Notes under the pieces: model-generated
Databases searched by the model: none
What the model was told of the DNA's origin: nothing
Seen by the model: the letters and a program-made list of their open reading frames with translations, nothing else
Shown: piece by piece, positions 1-6,918 of the stretch
Position numbering within the stretch: position 1 is the stretch's first letter
How the letters are laid out: the number at the start of each line of letters is the position of its first letter
Assembly: GCF_000612505.1 (NCBI RefSeq)
Contig: NZ_CP004078.1
Span: forward strand, 2,891,252 to 2,955,251
Reading direction: 5' to 3'
Source of the DNA: Paenibacillus sabinae T27
GTDB lineage: Bacteria; Bacillota; Bacilli; Paenibacillales; Paenibacillaceae
DNA: 64,000 nucleotides
Position numbers and translations under genes: made by a program

Positions 1-397
1 CCCTCCCGCTGTGAGCGCCCGCAGCTATCCCGTCGACGAGATGGCATATATTTTAAAATATCATACGGGAACCGCGCGTCCGAAAGTGCTGGCGCCCTAC
101 GGGTCCTCCGGCTATGTGATGTACCGGGGAGGCGACGTTCTGTGCGACGGCAGGCAGGACCCTTTCATCACCCGCGAATCGCTCGGCGCATACGGCTGGA
201 CCGCATTCGAGCGGTCGATGTACGGCTTCTCTGACGCATTGCCGGACATTGCGGCCTACGACAAGCCCGAATACATCATTGTCCGCAGCAACGCTTCCAC
301 ACGTCTGTTCGAGGGTTGGCGAAAAGCCTTCGGCGAGCCGGTCTACCGGGGGCGCTTCGGCAGTGTGTTCTTCTATGACGGCGGCAAAAAAACGTAA
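1..397 (+). CDS. C-terminal end of a GT-C-like membrane protein (partial)
   Basis: The frame is open to the left edge, so only about the last 131 codons are present. The visible part is soluble and has the pattern seen at the C-terminus of polytopic mannosyltransferase-like (GT-C) proteins: APYGSSGYVMYRG, then a DGRQDPF segment, then a short alpha/beta piece (EYIIVRS...VFFYDGG). In that family this region is an extracytoplasmic domain after the membrane helices. No catalytic residue lies in this fragment, so the substrate cannot be inferred. The gene ends just before a bidirectional terminator and converges with the sensor kinase gene. Confidence 0.6.
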   Translation, partial: PPAVSARSYPVDEMAYILKYHTGTARPKVLAPYGSSGYVMYRGGDVLCDGRQDPFITRESLGAYGWTAFERSMYGFSDALPDIAAYDKPEYIIVRSNASTRLFEGWRKAFGEPVYRGRFGSVFFYDGGKKT

Positions 398-447
398 ACG
401 GACAGCCTCTCACCCGCATCATCCCCTATACCACACGGTTGGGTAAT

Positions 448-492
448 AAAACGGCTTGGCCCTCTCTCATTCGGAGAAGAGCCAAGCCGTTT
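448..492. terminator. Bidirectional terminator
   Basis: A perfect 12-bp stem (AAACGGCTTGGC / GCCAAGCCGTTT) encloses a pyrimidine/purine inner stem (CTCTC/GAGAAG). It sits between convergent genes ending at 397 (+) and 497 (-) and has A/T on both flanks. Confidence 0.85.
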
Positions 493-496
493 AAGT

Positions 497-1900
497 TTAG
501 TTCGTCAACAGGGGGAGGTGAAGCGTTACCGTCGTCCCTTCGCCCGGCTCGCTTGCGATAGTGATTGCACCGCCGTGTGCCCGCATAAGCCGTTCCGCAA
601 TGGCCAGCCCAAGGCCCGTTCCTCCCTGCGCCCGGCTTCGCGATTTGTCCGCTCTGTAAAAACGCTGGAACACATGCGGCAGATCCTCATCCGGAATCCC
701 GATCCCTCGGTCACTGACCGAAATGCCGACGCTTCCGCCGATCACCGCAGCTGAAACGGTTATTTCCTTGCGCTCCGCGGAATATTTGACGGCATTGTCC
801 AGCACGATGAGCAGCACCTGCTCCAGAAGATGATGCTTCATGTTAACCTTGGCTCCAGCAGCCGGATCAAGCCTGCGCTGAAACACGAACTCGGGATACA
901 GCAGCTCGAAATTTTGGACGGCATAGTTAACCGTATCAATCACCGGCGTTGCGGAAAATTCGCCGTCGCTCCGCAAAGCTTCTGCGCGGGTAAGCTCCAG
1001 CAAATCGTTGACGATGTTCTTTAGCCGGCCAAGCTCCTGTACCGAGACCTGAAGCGACTCCTCCAAAATATCCGGATTATTTTTGCCCCAACGGTTCAGC
1101 AGCGAGATATGCCCCTCGATAATAGAGATCGGCGTCCTTAGCTCGTGAGAGGCGTCCGCGACAAACTGCTGCTGGTTATGAAACGCCTGCTCCAATTGGT
1201 TCATCAGTTCATTGAAGACATTGGCAAGGTTGCCGAGCTCGTCTTTGCCGTTGGAAACGGCTACCCGCTCCTGCAGACCTTTGCGCTTGATGTTGTTCAT
1301 CGTGACCGTCAATTCGCGGATCGAGCCCAGCAGCTTGCGGGACAAGAAGATTCCGCCCAACCCGCTGAGCAGGAACGCTCCGAGGAACCCCGCCAGCATG
1401 ACAGCCAGCAGCATCCGGCTCAGCTTGTCCGAGTTCTCCAGATTATTCACAATCTCGATCGTTCCAGTAAAGGATGCCGTACCAACCGGTCTGCGAATGA
1501 CCAACAGATGGTCATCGCCGTGCCACGCGGTAACAGATGTGGTGCTGTATGCCTGTCTTGGAGTGATCCAATCTTCCGGCAGATTGTCGGAGACCGTCAG
1601 GACGGGAGTGCCATGTCTGTCCAAAATCCGGATCATCTGATTCCTCGAGTTCAGGCTTTCAATGAACGGCCGAATGCTTCGGACGGACGACTCCTTCACC
1701 TGCTCAATTTCGAAATAGCTGCTGATTTCCTCCGCGCTCTTCAGCGCAGCGCTCTCGGTCTGAGCGAACATCCAATTGTTGATGACGATGTACTGAATCG
1801 CGTTGTAAGCAATAAATAAAATACACATTAAAGCTGCCGCCCATAATGTCATTTTCCAGCGGATGGACAGCCGGGACAGCCCGTTTCTCAGCCTGCTCAT
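497..1900 (-). CDS. Sensor histidine kinase, HAMP-containing (ArlS/YkoH-like)
   Basis: Membrane sensor kinase of 467 residues that autophosphorylates and passes phosphate to the regulator encoded upstream. TM1 is at about 15-40, an extracytoplasmic sensor at 41-160, TM2 at 163-187 and a HAMP linker at 188-240. The HisKA motif DASHELRTP follows with predicted phospho-His252, and then an HATPase_c domain with N box (LDNAVKYS), G1 (DRGIGIP) and G2 (GGTGLGLA) motifs. Its ATG overlaps the regulator stop codon by 4 bp (ATGA), so the two are co-translated. The architecture fits cell-envelope sensing kinases; the signal is unknown. Confidence 0.93.
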   Translation of the reverse strand: MSRLRNGLSRLSIRWKMTLWAAALMCILFIAYNAIQYIVINNWMFAQTESAALKSAEEISSYFEIEQVKESSVRSIRPFIESLNSRNQMIRILDRHGTPVLTVSDNLPEDWITPRQAYSTTSVTAWHGDDHLLVIRRPVGTASFTGTIEIVNNLENSDKLSRMLLAVMLAGFLGAFLLSGLGGIFLSRKLLGSIRELTVTMNNIKRKGLQERVAVSNGKDELGNLANVFNELMNQLEQAFHNQQQFVADASHELRTPISIIEGHISLLNRWGKNNPDILEESLQVSVQELGRLKNIVNDLLELTRAEALRSDGEFSATPVIDTVNYAVQNFELLYPEFVFQRRLDPAAGAKVNMKHHLLEQVLLIVLDNAVKYSAERKEITVSAAVIGGSVGISVSDRGIGIPDEDLPHVFQRFYRADKSRSRAQGGTGLGLAIAERLMRAHGGAITIASEPGEGTTVTLHLPLLTN

Positions 1901-2568
1901 TTCCGCATCACGTAGCCGAGGCCGCGCAGCGTCTGGATCAGGCTCGGTTTACCCTGCTCATCGATTTTGTTCCGGATATAGCTGATATAGACATCGACCG
2001 CCTTGGTGTCGACCTCAGATTCGTATCCCCAGACGGCTTCCATCAGCATCTCTCGCGTCATGACCCTTCCCAGATTCTCCATCAGTTCCTGCAAAATCTC
2101 GAACTCCCGCTTCGTCAATTCGATGGCCGTTCCATTCTTCGTTACCGTCCGTCCTTCCACGTCCAGCTCCAGATCCGAGCAGCGCAGGACCCGGAACTTG
2201 TTCGCTTGGCCTGACCGGCGAAGCAGGGACCGCATCCGGGCCAGCAGCTCTTCAATGTCAAAAGGCTTTGAAATATAATCATCCGCCCCGCTGTCCAGCC
2301 CCGCTACTTTGTCGGCCAGTCCATCTCTTGCCGTAATCATGATAATCGGTGTTTCCTTGGCCGCCCGAACATGGGTGCAGACCGCCAGCCCGTTCAATCC
2401 CGGCAGCATCAGGTCAAGCAGCACCATATCCCATTCCTCTGCAAGGGCCAGCTCCTGGCCTTTTTTTCCGTCATAGGCGACCGTAACCGAGTAACCCGCA
2501 TGCTGAAGCTCCAGTTCAATGAAGCGTGCCAAATTTTTCTCGTCCTCGATCAGAAGTATTTTATGCAT
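1897..2568 (-). CDS. OmpR-family response regulator
   Basis: 223-residue regulator with an N-terminal receiver domain (phosphoacceptor Asp52 in LLDLMLPG, switch Thr in IMITA, Lys in YISKPF) and a C-terminal winged helix (EILQELMENLGRVMTREML...YISYIRNKID). I start it at the internal ATG at 2568 (MHKILLIED) because AAAGGA lies 6-7 nt upstream. An in-frame ATG at 2595 has no ribosome binding site. It forms an operon with the kinase that follows. Its promoter should lie in 2569-2640, but I see no confident operator. Confidence 0.94.
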   Translation of the reverse strand: MHKILLIEDEKNLARFIELELQHAGYSVTVAYDGKKGQELALAEEWDMVLLDLMLPGLNGLAVCTHVRAAKETPIIMITARDGLADKVAGLDSGADDYISKPFDIEELLARMRSLLRRSGQANKFRVLRCSDLELDVEGRTVTKNGTAIELTKREFEILQELMENLGRVMTREMLMEAVWGYESEVDTKAVDVYISYIRNKIDEQGKPSLIQTLRGLGYVMRK

Positions 2569-2663
2569 AGATTGTCCTTTCGTTTCCGCATCCATTTACG
2601 TGCTTTCTCTGTCTATTCTACTACGAATTCCTTAACCTACGATTAAGACCGGCTCGGGCAGGC

Positions 2664-2699
2664 AAAAGAAAAGCCCTCCTCCAAAAGTGGAAGAGAGCT
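2664..2699 (-). terminator. Terminator after the LSm-like gene
   Basis: An imperfect 12-bp hairpin (AGCTCTCTTCCA / TGGAGGAGGGCT with two mismatches) is followed on the minus strand by TTTCTTTT. It ends the small gene at 2707. Confidence 0.7.
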
Positions 2700-2706
2700 C
2701 CGTCCG

Positions 2707-2943
2707 TCAAATCAGCGCGATGGCAAGCAAAGTGAAGAGGCTCAGCGTGATAATGGGGTTAACATAACCATACGGATAAGGATAGGGATAGTAACCCGAG
2801 GTTCTAACTCCGCCACTTTCGGGCATCAGGTAGACATTGTGCATATCCACATCTTTAATCGTACCTCTGTACTCTTTACCGTCCCTCGTCATAATGCGAA
2901 CTTTTCTTCCTTTGCATCTCAAACAATTATAATAAGCTTCCAC
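2707..2943 (-). CDS. Small LSm-like/Hfq-fold protein with a C-terminal membrane helix
   Basis: 78 residues, GTG start with GAGGAG about 8 nt upstream. Residues 13-42 (KVRIMTRDGKEYRGTIKDVD) follow the Sm1-like strand pattern in which a basic strand, a DG turn and a GTI strand alternate. A Tyr/Pro-rich stretch (GYYPYPYPYG) follows, then a hydrophobic tail at 62-78 that could be a membrane anchor. CLRC at 8-11 gives a CxxC pair. RNA binding is only an inference from the fold pattern. The gene stands alone, with its own terminator. Confidence 0.75.
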   Translation of the reverse strand: MEAYYNCLRCKGRKVRIMTRDGKEYRGTIKDVDMHNVYLMPESGGVRTSGYYPYPYPYGYVNPIITLSLFTLLAIALI

Positions 2944-3045
2944 AAAATCACTCCTCTCTTATACCTGCATAGTATGGGGATCGGTGTATGCGGGAAACGG
3001 CTAACGTACAGCCCGCCGGTTTAATCAGGAATTTTCGGAAATCTA

Positions 3046-3076
3046 TTGACTCTCACAAGGTGGCAGGGTTTAGAGT
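3046..3076 (+). promoter_or_regulatory. MerR-type promoter with 19-bp spacer
   Basis: The -35 TTGACT (3046-3051) and -10 TAGAGT (3071-3076) are separated by 19 bp, the over-long spacing that MerR-family activators correct by DNA distortion. The outer arms ACTCT (3049-3053) and AGAGT (3072-3076) form an inverted repeat centred in the spacer. This suggests autoregulation of the merR gene downstream. Confidence 0.65.
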
Positions 3077-3119
3077 TAGGGTACAATCCGGATTGTGAAT
3101 AACGGAACTAGGAGGGACA

Positions 3120-3965
3120 ATGCTAAAAATCGGTGATTTTTCCAGACTGACAAGGGTTTCTATTCGAATGCTTAGGTACTATGACGAGATCGGGCTGCTG
3201 CCCCCTGCGGCTATAGATCAGAGCTCGGGATACCGCTATTATTCCGCCGACCAGATTGAAACGGTGCATCGCATTAAGTCGCTTAGAGATATAGGCTTCG
3301 GCTTTCCGGAAATCGCGGAATGGCTTAAGGAGAGCGGCAACACGCGGCGTCTGCTTGATTTATTGGATATGCGGAAGCAAGAGATCGCGGAAACGATTGA
3401 ACAGGAGAATGAAAAATTGCTGCGCGTCGGCAGAATGCTTGAACACTTAACCAGGGAGGATTCAACTATGGACTATACCATCGCATTAAAAAGCGTCCCG
3501 GCTTACCGGGTGCTGTCTCTCAGAGACATTATTCCGGCATACAACGCGGAAGGCGTTCTATGGGAGGAGATCTCGCGTTTCGCGCAAGTGAACGGTATCA
3601 AGATGCTCCAGCCCTGCTACGCGATCTATCACGATCAGGGGTACAAAGAGCAGGATGTGGATGTCGAGGTGACGCTGCATTTCGAGGGAGAGGCTCCCGC
3701 ATCGGATCGCATTCGTGTGAAGGAGCTGGAAGCGGAGCCGCAAATGGCGGTTCTGTTTCACAGCGGTCCTTTTGAGGAGATGAGCAAGGCCTATCATGCG
3801 CTGGGCGTGTGGATGTCGGGGACCGGTTATGGCATGACGGGGGCAATCCGGGCGATCTATCACAAAGGTCCGTGGTCGGAGAAGAATCCGGCGGATTATT
3901 TAACGGAGATCCAGGTTCCTGTGGCAAAAGTGGAATCCATGTCCCTTGGCCCTGAAGCGGGGTAA
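3120..3965 (+). CDS. MerR-family regulator with GyrI-like effector domain
   Basis: 281 residues. The N-terminal MerR winged helix (IGDFSRLTRVSIRMLRYYDE, GYRYYSADQ) is followed by a coiled coil at about 75-115 and a GyrI-like/AraC effector-binding fold at about 118-275 (VPAYRVLSLRD..., ending in LTEIQVPV). This is the BmrR plan: the C-terminal domain binds amphipathic drugs or small ligands and the N-terminus activates a promoter with stretched spacing. GGAGGG precedes the ATG. No efflux pump is adjacent, so only its own promoter is an evident target. Confidence 0.9.
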   Translation: MLKIGDFSRLTRVSIRMLRYYDEIGLLPPAAIDQSSGYRYYSADQIETVHRIKSLRDIGFGFPEIAEWLKESGNTRRLLDLLDMRKQEIAETIEQENEKLLRVGRMLEHLTREDSTMDYTIALKSVPAYRVLSLRDIIPAYNAEGVLWEEISRFAQVNGIKMLQPCYAIYHDQGYKEQDVDVEVTLHFEGEAPASDRIRVKELEAEPQMAVLFHSGPFEEMSKAYHALGVWMSGTGYGMTGAIRAIYHKGPWSEKNPADYLTEIQVPVAKVESMSLGPEAG

Positions 3966-4192
3966 AAGCGGGAATCGACATTTATTAGCCCGGCAGCCGG
4001 GTAATAGGGAGCCCGTTTCCTGCTCAGGCCGCAGCTTCGAAACGCTGTTACTCTATTAGTGATTTGGCGGCTGCTGATGAAGTTTATTGCGGTAGCCCTT
4101 GGTCCTGTATAGATAATGTTTACTATGGATGGATGAGAGAAAATTGTACATTGGGTGATTCGCCTAATTGCCTTCAAAGTAAGGCGTCCGAT
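3966..4192. other. Intergenic stretch without a supported gene
   Basis: Apart from a small CCGGCAGCCGG palindrome near 3989, I see no gene, terminator or RNA here. It leads into the G/T-rich repeat tract. Confidence 0.5.
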
Positions 4193-4508
4193 AGTGGGAG
4201 GTTAGTGGATGATAAGGCTGGTTTGTTGGGTTGTGGGAGTAGGTCGGGGGTCGATGAGCTCGTGGGTCGGTAGCTTGGGTCGATGGTGGGCTGATGGGTC
4301 GATGGGTTGGTAGATTGGGAGTTGTTAAATCGGTGGGTTGAAGGTTGGTGGTGGTTCGGAGGTTGGTAGTAGATCGGTAGTTTGTGGGCAGATGGTTCGG
4401 TGGGTCGGTAGATCGGTAGTTTGGTAGGGTAGTGTGTGGGGTCGGTGATTCGATGGAGCGGTAGGTCGGTGGGTTAGCGTGTAGGGTCGGTGGGTTGGTA
4501 GATCGGGG
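4193..4508. repeat. Degenerate G/T-rich short tandem repeat tract
   Basis: About 315 bp of plus strand is almost purine/T only and built from drifting 7-9 bp units such as GGTCGGTAG, GGTTGGTAG, GGTCGATGG and GATCGGTAG. Cytosine occurs almost only inside the GGTCG/GATCG unit. Two minus-strand frames stay open through it only because the complement lacks stop codons; they would encode Pro/Thr/Asn-rich low-complexity peptides. The GGG runs near 4226-4250 could form a G-quadruplex. I read it as non-coding repeat expansion. Confidence 0.8.
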
Positions 4509-4521
4509 TGCGGTTTTGAAC

Positions 4522-4706
4522 ATTCCTGCGTGTATACATCTTTTTCCGTCCAAATCGTCCCACCCAGACCAATTCCTACAAAAGTGCAGGCATTTCCCCT
4601 CCTATTCCCCTTCAATCGGCCCGCCAGCTTCAGTAGCTGCACATTTGCATCCTTTCCTTCTTTCTGAGCAAATTTCACCTGAGAAACCTGCACAATAGCA
4701 GGAATC
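4522..4706. repeat. Intergenic repeat element, copy 1
   Basis: About 185 bp that recurs at 4775-4962 with roughly 80-85% identity by eye. It starts ATTCCTGC, contains CATTTCCCCTCCTAT and CCGCCAGCTTCAGTAGCTGC, and ends in a short CCTGC...GCAGGAA hairpin module. On the minus strand part of it reads EGKDANVQLLKLAGRLKG, and the peptide is conserved in copy 2. No start codon or ribosome binding site is convincing, so I annotate the DNA element rather than a gene. Confidence 0.8.
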
Positions 4707-4774
4707 ACCGGCCTCCATGCACTGTACACGCCCTGAACAGAAATAGTGGGCGGGCCAGGTTACGGTATTCGAAA

Positions 4775-4962
4775 ATTCCTGCTTTTATACATCTTTTTTC
4801 GTCCAACTCCTCCCACCCGGACTCAATTCCTGCTAAGGTGCAGGCATTTCCCCTCCTATCCCCCTTCAATCGGTCCGCCAGCTTCAGTAGCTGCACAATT
4901 GCATCCTTTCCTTCTTCCTGCGCGAAATCCACTTGATAAACCTGCAGAATCGCAGGAAAATC
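4775..4962. repeat. Intergenic repeat element, copy 2
   Basis: Second direct copy of the element at 4522. The minus-strand reading is EGKDAIVQLLKLADRLKG, nearly the same as in copy 1, with small substitutions but no indel in that part. The terminal hairpin module is CCTGCAGAATCGCAGG. Confidence 0.8.
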
Positions 4963-5001
4963 GCGGCAACCTTATTACGGGCACAGAATCATCAAAAAGT
5001 T

Positions 5002-5038
5002 TACCTGACAATCCTGCGCATTCGCAGGAAATCGCCAG
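5002..5038. repeat. Partial third copy of the repeat-end hairpin module
   Basis: ACCTGACAATCCTGCGCATT followed by CGCAGGAAATCGCC matches the 3' ends of the two longer copies (CCTGC...GCAGGAA...TCGC). Only the terminal module is present. The rest of 4963-5227 shows no gene. Confidence 0.6.
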
Positions 5039-5232
5039 CTGCCGCACACCCTCCACCCGCCACCCTCAACCGGACGGACACTAGACACTGGACAGCCTGA
5101 AGCAGAACCAGTTCGTCGGCCGCATTGCGTGAGGCAGAAATTCCTGCGTCTGTCCTGTGTCCGTACATGGCCACCACCGGCTCCCTCACACCCTCCCCTT
5201 CACGACAACAAACGGCGCCCCTCATAACGAAA

Positions 5233-5263
5233 AAGGGTGTCGCCCTATAAGGACAACACCCTT
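5233..5263 (-). terminator. Terminator downstream of mntH
   Basis: The 8-bp stem AAGGGTGT/ACACCCTT has an inner CCT-ATA-AGG pairing and is followed on the minus strand by TTTTTCG. It lies about 50 nt past the mntH stop. Confidence 0.75.
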
Positions 5264-5279
5264 AACTCTTTACTAATGT

Positions 5280-5309
5280 AGCTCGTTTTCGCCTGCAGCT
5301 CGTTTTCGC
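5280..5309. repeat. 13-bp direct repeat at the mntH 3' end
   Basis: AGCTCGTTTTCGC occurs twice, at 5280-5292 and 5297-5309, just after the mntH stop codon. No function is evident. Confidence 0.7.
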
Positions 5310-5311
5310 TA

Positions 5312-6607
5312 TTAAGCAATCAGCGTCTGGACGATCAGGAACAAATTCAGCGATACAACGATACCGGCAATAACCCAGCCGAGCGCAGTGGTGATCCGCC
5401 GGTTGACGAGTCCGCCCATCAGCTTACGGTCACTGGTGAAGATAATCAGCGGGATGAGCGCGAACGCGATGCCGAAAGACAGGATAACCTGGCTCATAAC
5501 AAGCGCCTTCGTCGGGTCGATGCCTGACAAAATAATGACAAGCGGCGGAATCGATGTAATCGCGCGCCGGAGATACAGATTGATTCTTCGTCTGATAAAA
5601 CCCTGCATCACGACATCCCCCGCCATCGTACCGACAGATGCGCTGGAGAGTCCGGCAATCAGCAAACCCAGGCCGAAGGAGACTGCCGTAAGGGGTCCGA
5701 CCAGCTGGCCGAACTGATGATAAGCGGCTTCCAAATCCTCAATGGCAAGACCGTTCTTGAAAAAAGCGGCCGCCGAAACGATCACCATCGCCATATTCAC
5801 CGCGCCCGCAATGAACATTGCAATCAAAATGTCGATGAACTCCAGCTTGAAAATTTGCTTCTTCTCCTCGTCGTCCTTGCCCACAATCCGGTTCTGGGTA
5901 AGCGAGGAGTGCAAATAGATCGCGTGGGGCATAACGGTTGCGCCAAGAATACCCGCCGCCAGCAGCACACTGTCAACGCCCTGAAAGCTTGGCGTCACGA
6001 TTCCATGGACCACGCCGCCTACGTCGGGCTTAGCCATCACGACTTGAAAAGCGAACGCCAGGACCACGACCAGAATCATCGCTGCGATTCCCGCTTCGAG
6101 CGAACGATACCCCCTCCGTTGGAGCTCCAGAATGGCAAAAGATCCTGCCGCCGTAATCAGCGCCGCGGGCAGCATCGGAATGTCGAACAGTAGATAAAGA
6201 CCTAGCGCCGCACCTAGAAATTCAGCCAGGTCAGTCGCCATAATGACCAGTTCACTTTGAATCCAGAGGGCGAAGGAGACTCCCTTCGGAAAGCGCGAGC
6301 GGGCAACCTCTGGCAAATTGAGGCCGGTCGCGATGCCAAGCTTGGCGGACAAGGATTGAATGAGTACGGCCATCAGATTGGAAGCTGCGATTACCCAGAG
6401 CAGGAGATATCCGTACTTGGAGCCAGCCGTAATATTGGTAGCGAAGTTACCCGGGTCGAGATAAGCAACAGCCGCGATAAAAGCGGGACCAAGGAAAGGA
6501 AGAATTCGTTTAAGTCCCTTCCCCTTGCCTTGCAATGCGGTATGAGCGGCGAGAAGATTTCTTTCTTTTTGCTGGGCGTTGCCCAAAGGATACGTGCGTT
6601 CCATCAT
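5312..6607 (-). CDS. mntH: Nramp-family Mn2+ transporter MntH
   Basis: Proton-coupled divalent metal importer of the cytoplasmic membrane, 431 residues, about 11 hydrophobic segments. The diagnostic Nramp motifs are present: DPGNF in TM1 (metal-binding Asp and Asn) and MPHAIYLHS in TM6 (metal-binding Met). The ATG at 6607 has GGAGGT 7 nt upstream; a second ATG follows immediately. A consensus sigma-A promoter and an MntR-like box lie directly upstream, so it should be repressed by manganese. It is monocistronic. Confidence 0.96.
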   Translation of the reverse strand: MMERTYPLGNAQQKERNLLAAHTALQGKGKGLKRILPFLGPAFIAAVAYLDPGNFATNITAGSKYGYLLLWVIAASNLMAVLIQSLSAKLGIATGLNLPEVARSRFPKGVSFALWIQSELVIMATDLAEFLGAALGLYLLFDIPMLPAALITAAGSFAILELQRRGYRSLEAGIAAMILVVVLAFAFQVVMAKPDVGGVVHGIVTPSFQGVDSVLLAAGILGATVMPHAIYLHSSLTQNRIVGKDDEEKKQIFKLEFIDILIAMFIAGAVNMAMVIVSAAAFFKNGLAIEDLEAAYHQFGQLVGPLTAVSFGLGLLIAGLSSASVGTMAGDVVMQGFIRRRINLYLRRAITSIPPLVIILSGIDPTKALVMSQVILSFGIAFALIPLIIFTSDRKLMGGLVNRRITTALGWVIAGIVVSLNLFLIVQTLIA

Positions 6608-6645
6608 ACCAGTTACCTCCCCGCCGAAAAATTAGCCAAGCACAT

Positions 6646-6667
6646 AAAAGTTTACCTGATGCAACAT
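6646..6667 (-). promoter_or_regulatory. MntR-like operator upstream of mntH
   Basis: On the minus strand the site reads ATGTTGCATCAGGTAAAC followed by TTTT. It closely resembles the Bacillus MntR box as I remember it (TTTTGCATNAGGGAAAC). It sits between the -10 box and the ribosome binding site, where a Mn-loaded repressor would block transcription. Confidence 0.7.
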
Positions 6668-6678
6668 TTCTTAGGTTT

Positions 6679-6707
6679 ATTATATTCTCCTTTACCCGTT
6701 TTGTAAA
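6679..6707 (-). promoter_or_regulatory. Sigma-A promoter of mntH
   Basis: -35 TTTACA (6702-6707) and perfect -10 TATAAT (6679-6684), 17-bp spacer, on the minus strand. Confidence 0.85.
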
Positions 6708-6753
6708 CGTGTAGTTCGCCTATTCCCGCCCATTTCAATGCGGTAAATCACAA

Positions 6754-6796
6754 AAACCCAAACAATAGCTGGCGCTGTCCGGCCCTGTTTGGGTTT
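6754..6796 (-). terminator. Hairpin terminator upstream of mntH
   Basis: The 11-bp stem AAACCCAAACA/TGTTTGGGTTT has an inner GCTGGC/CCGGCC pairing. It lies about 120 nt past the MFS gene that ends at 6919 and probably isolates it from mntH. Confidence 0.7.
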
Positions 6797-6803
6797 CGCT
6801 GTT

Positions 6804-6845
6804 ATTACAAGCTGTTGATTACAAGCTTTTGATTACAAATTGTTT
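6804..6845. repeat. Three tandem 14-bp repeats
   Basis: ATTACAAGCTGTTG, ATTACAAGCTTTTG and ATTACAAATTGTTT follow one another with no gap, between the terminator and the MFS stop codon. The period is exact; the third unit is diverged. Confidence 0.75.
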
Positions 6846-6918
6846 TGGATCTGTCATGTCTTACACCATTTCTGTTCTTCCGTCTTTATCGTACATAACC
6901 CCCTATTATTAGGTCCGG

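Noticed and set aside
4226..4250. G-quadruplex as a separate feature
   Set aside because: GGG runs are irregular (one GG only). Possible but not strong enough to list apart from the repeat tract.
4164..4729. Two overlapping minus-strand ORFs of about 130 codons, rich in Pro/Thr/Asn
   Set aside because: They run through the G/T-rich repeat tract in two frames at once, with no ribosome binding site and low-complexity products. They are open only because the tract lacks stop trinucleotides.
4705..5225. Several 65-112 codon ORFs on both strands over the duplicated element
   Set aside because: No start signals, and they overlap one another on both strands. The conserved peptide is better explained by conservation of the DNA repeat.
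6804..6845. Three 14-bp repeats considered as a mini CRISPR or iteron array
   Set aside because: No spacers, units contiguous and too few; no cas or rep gene nearby.
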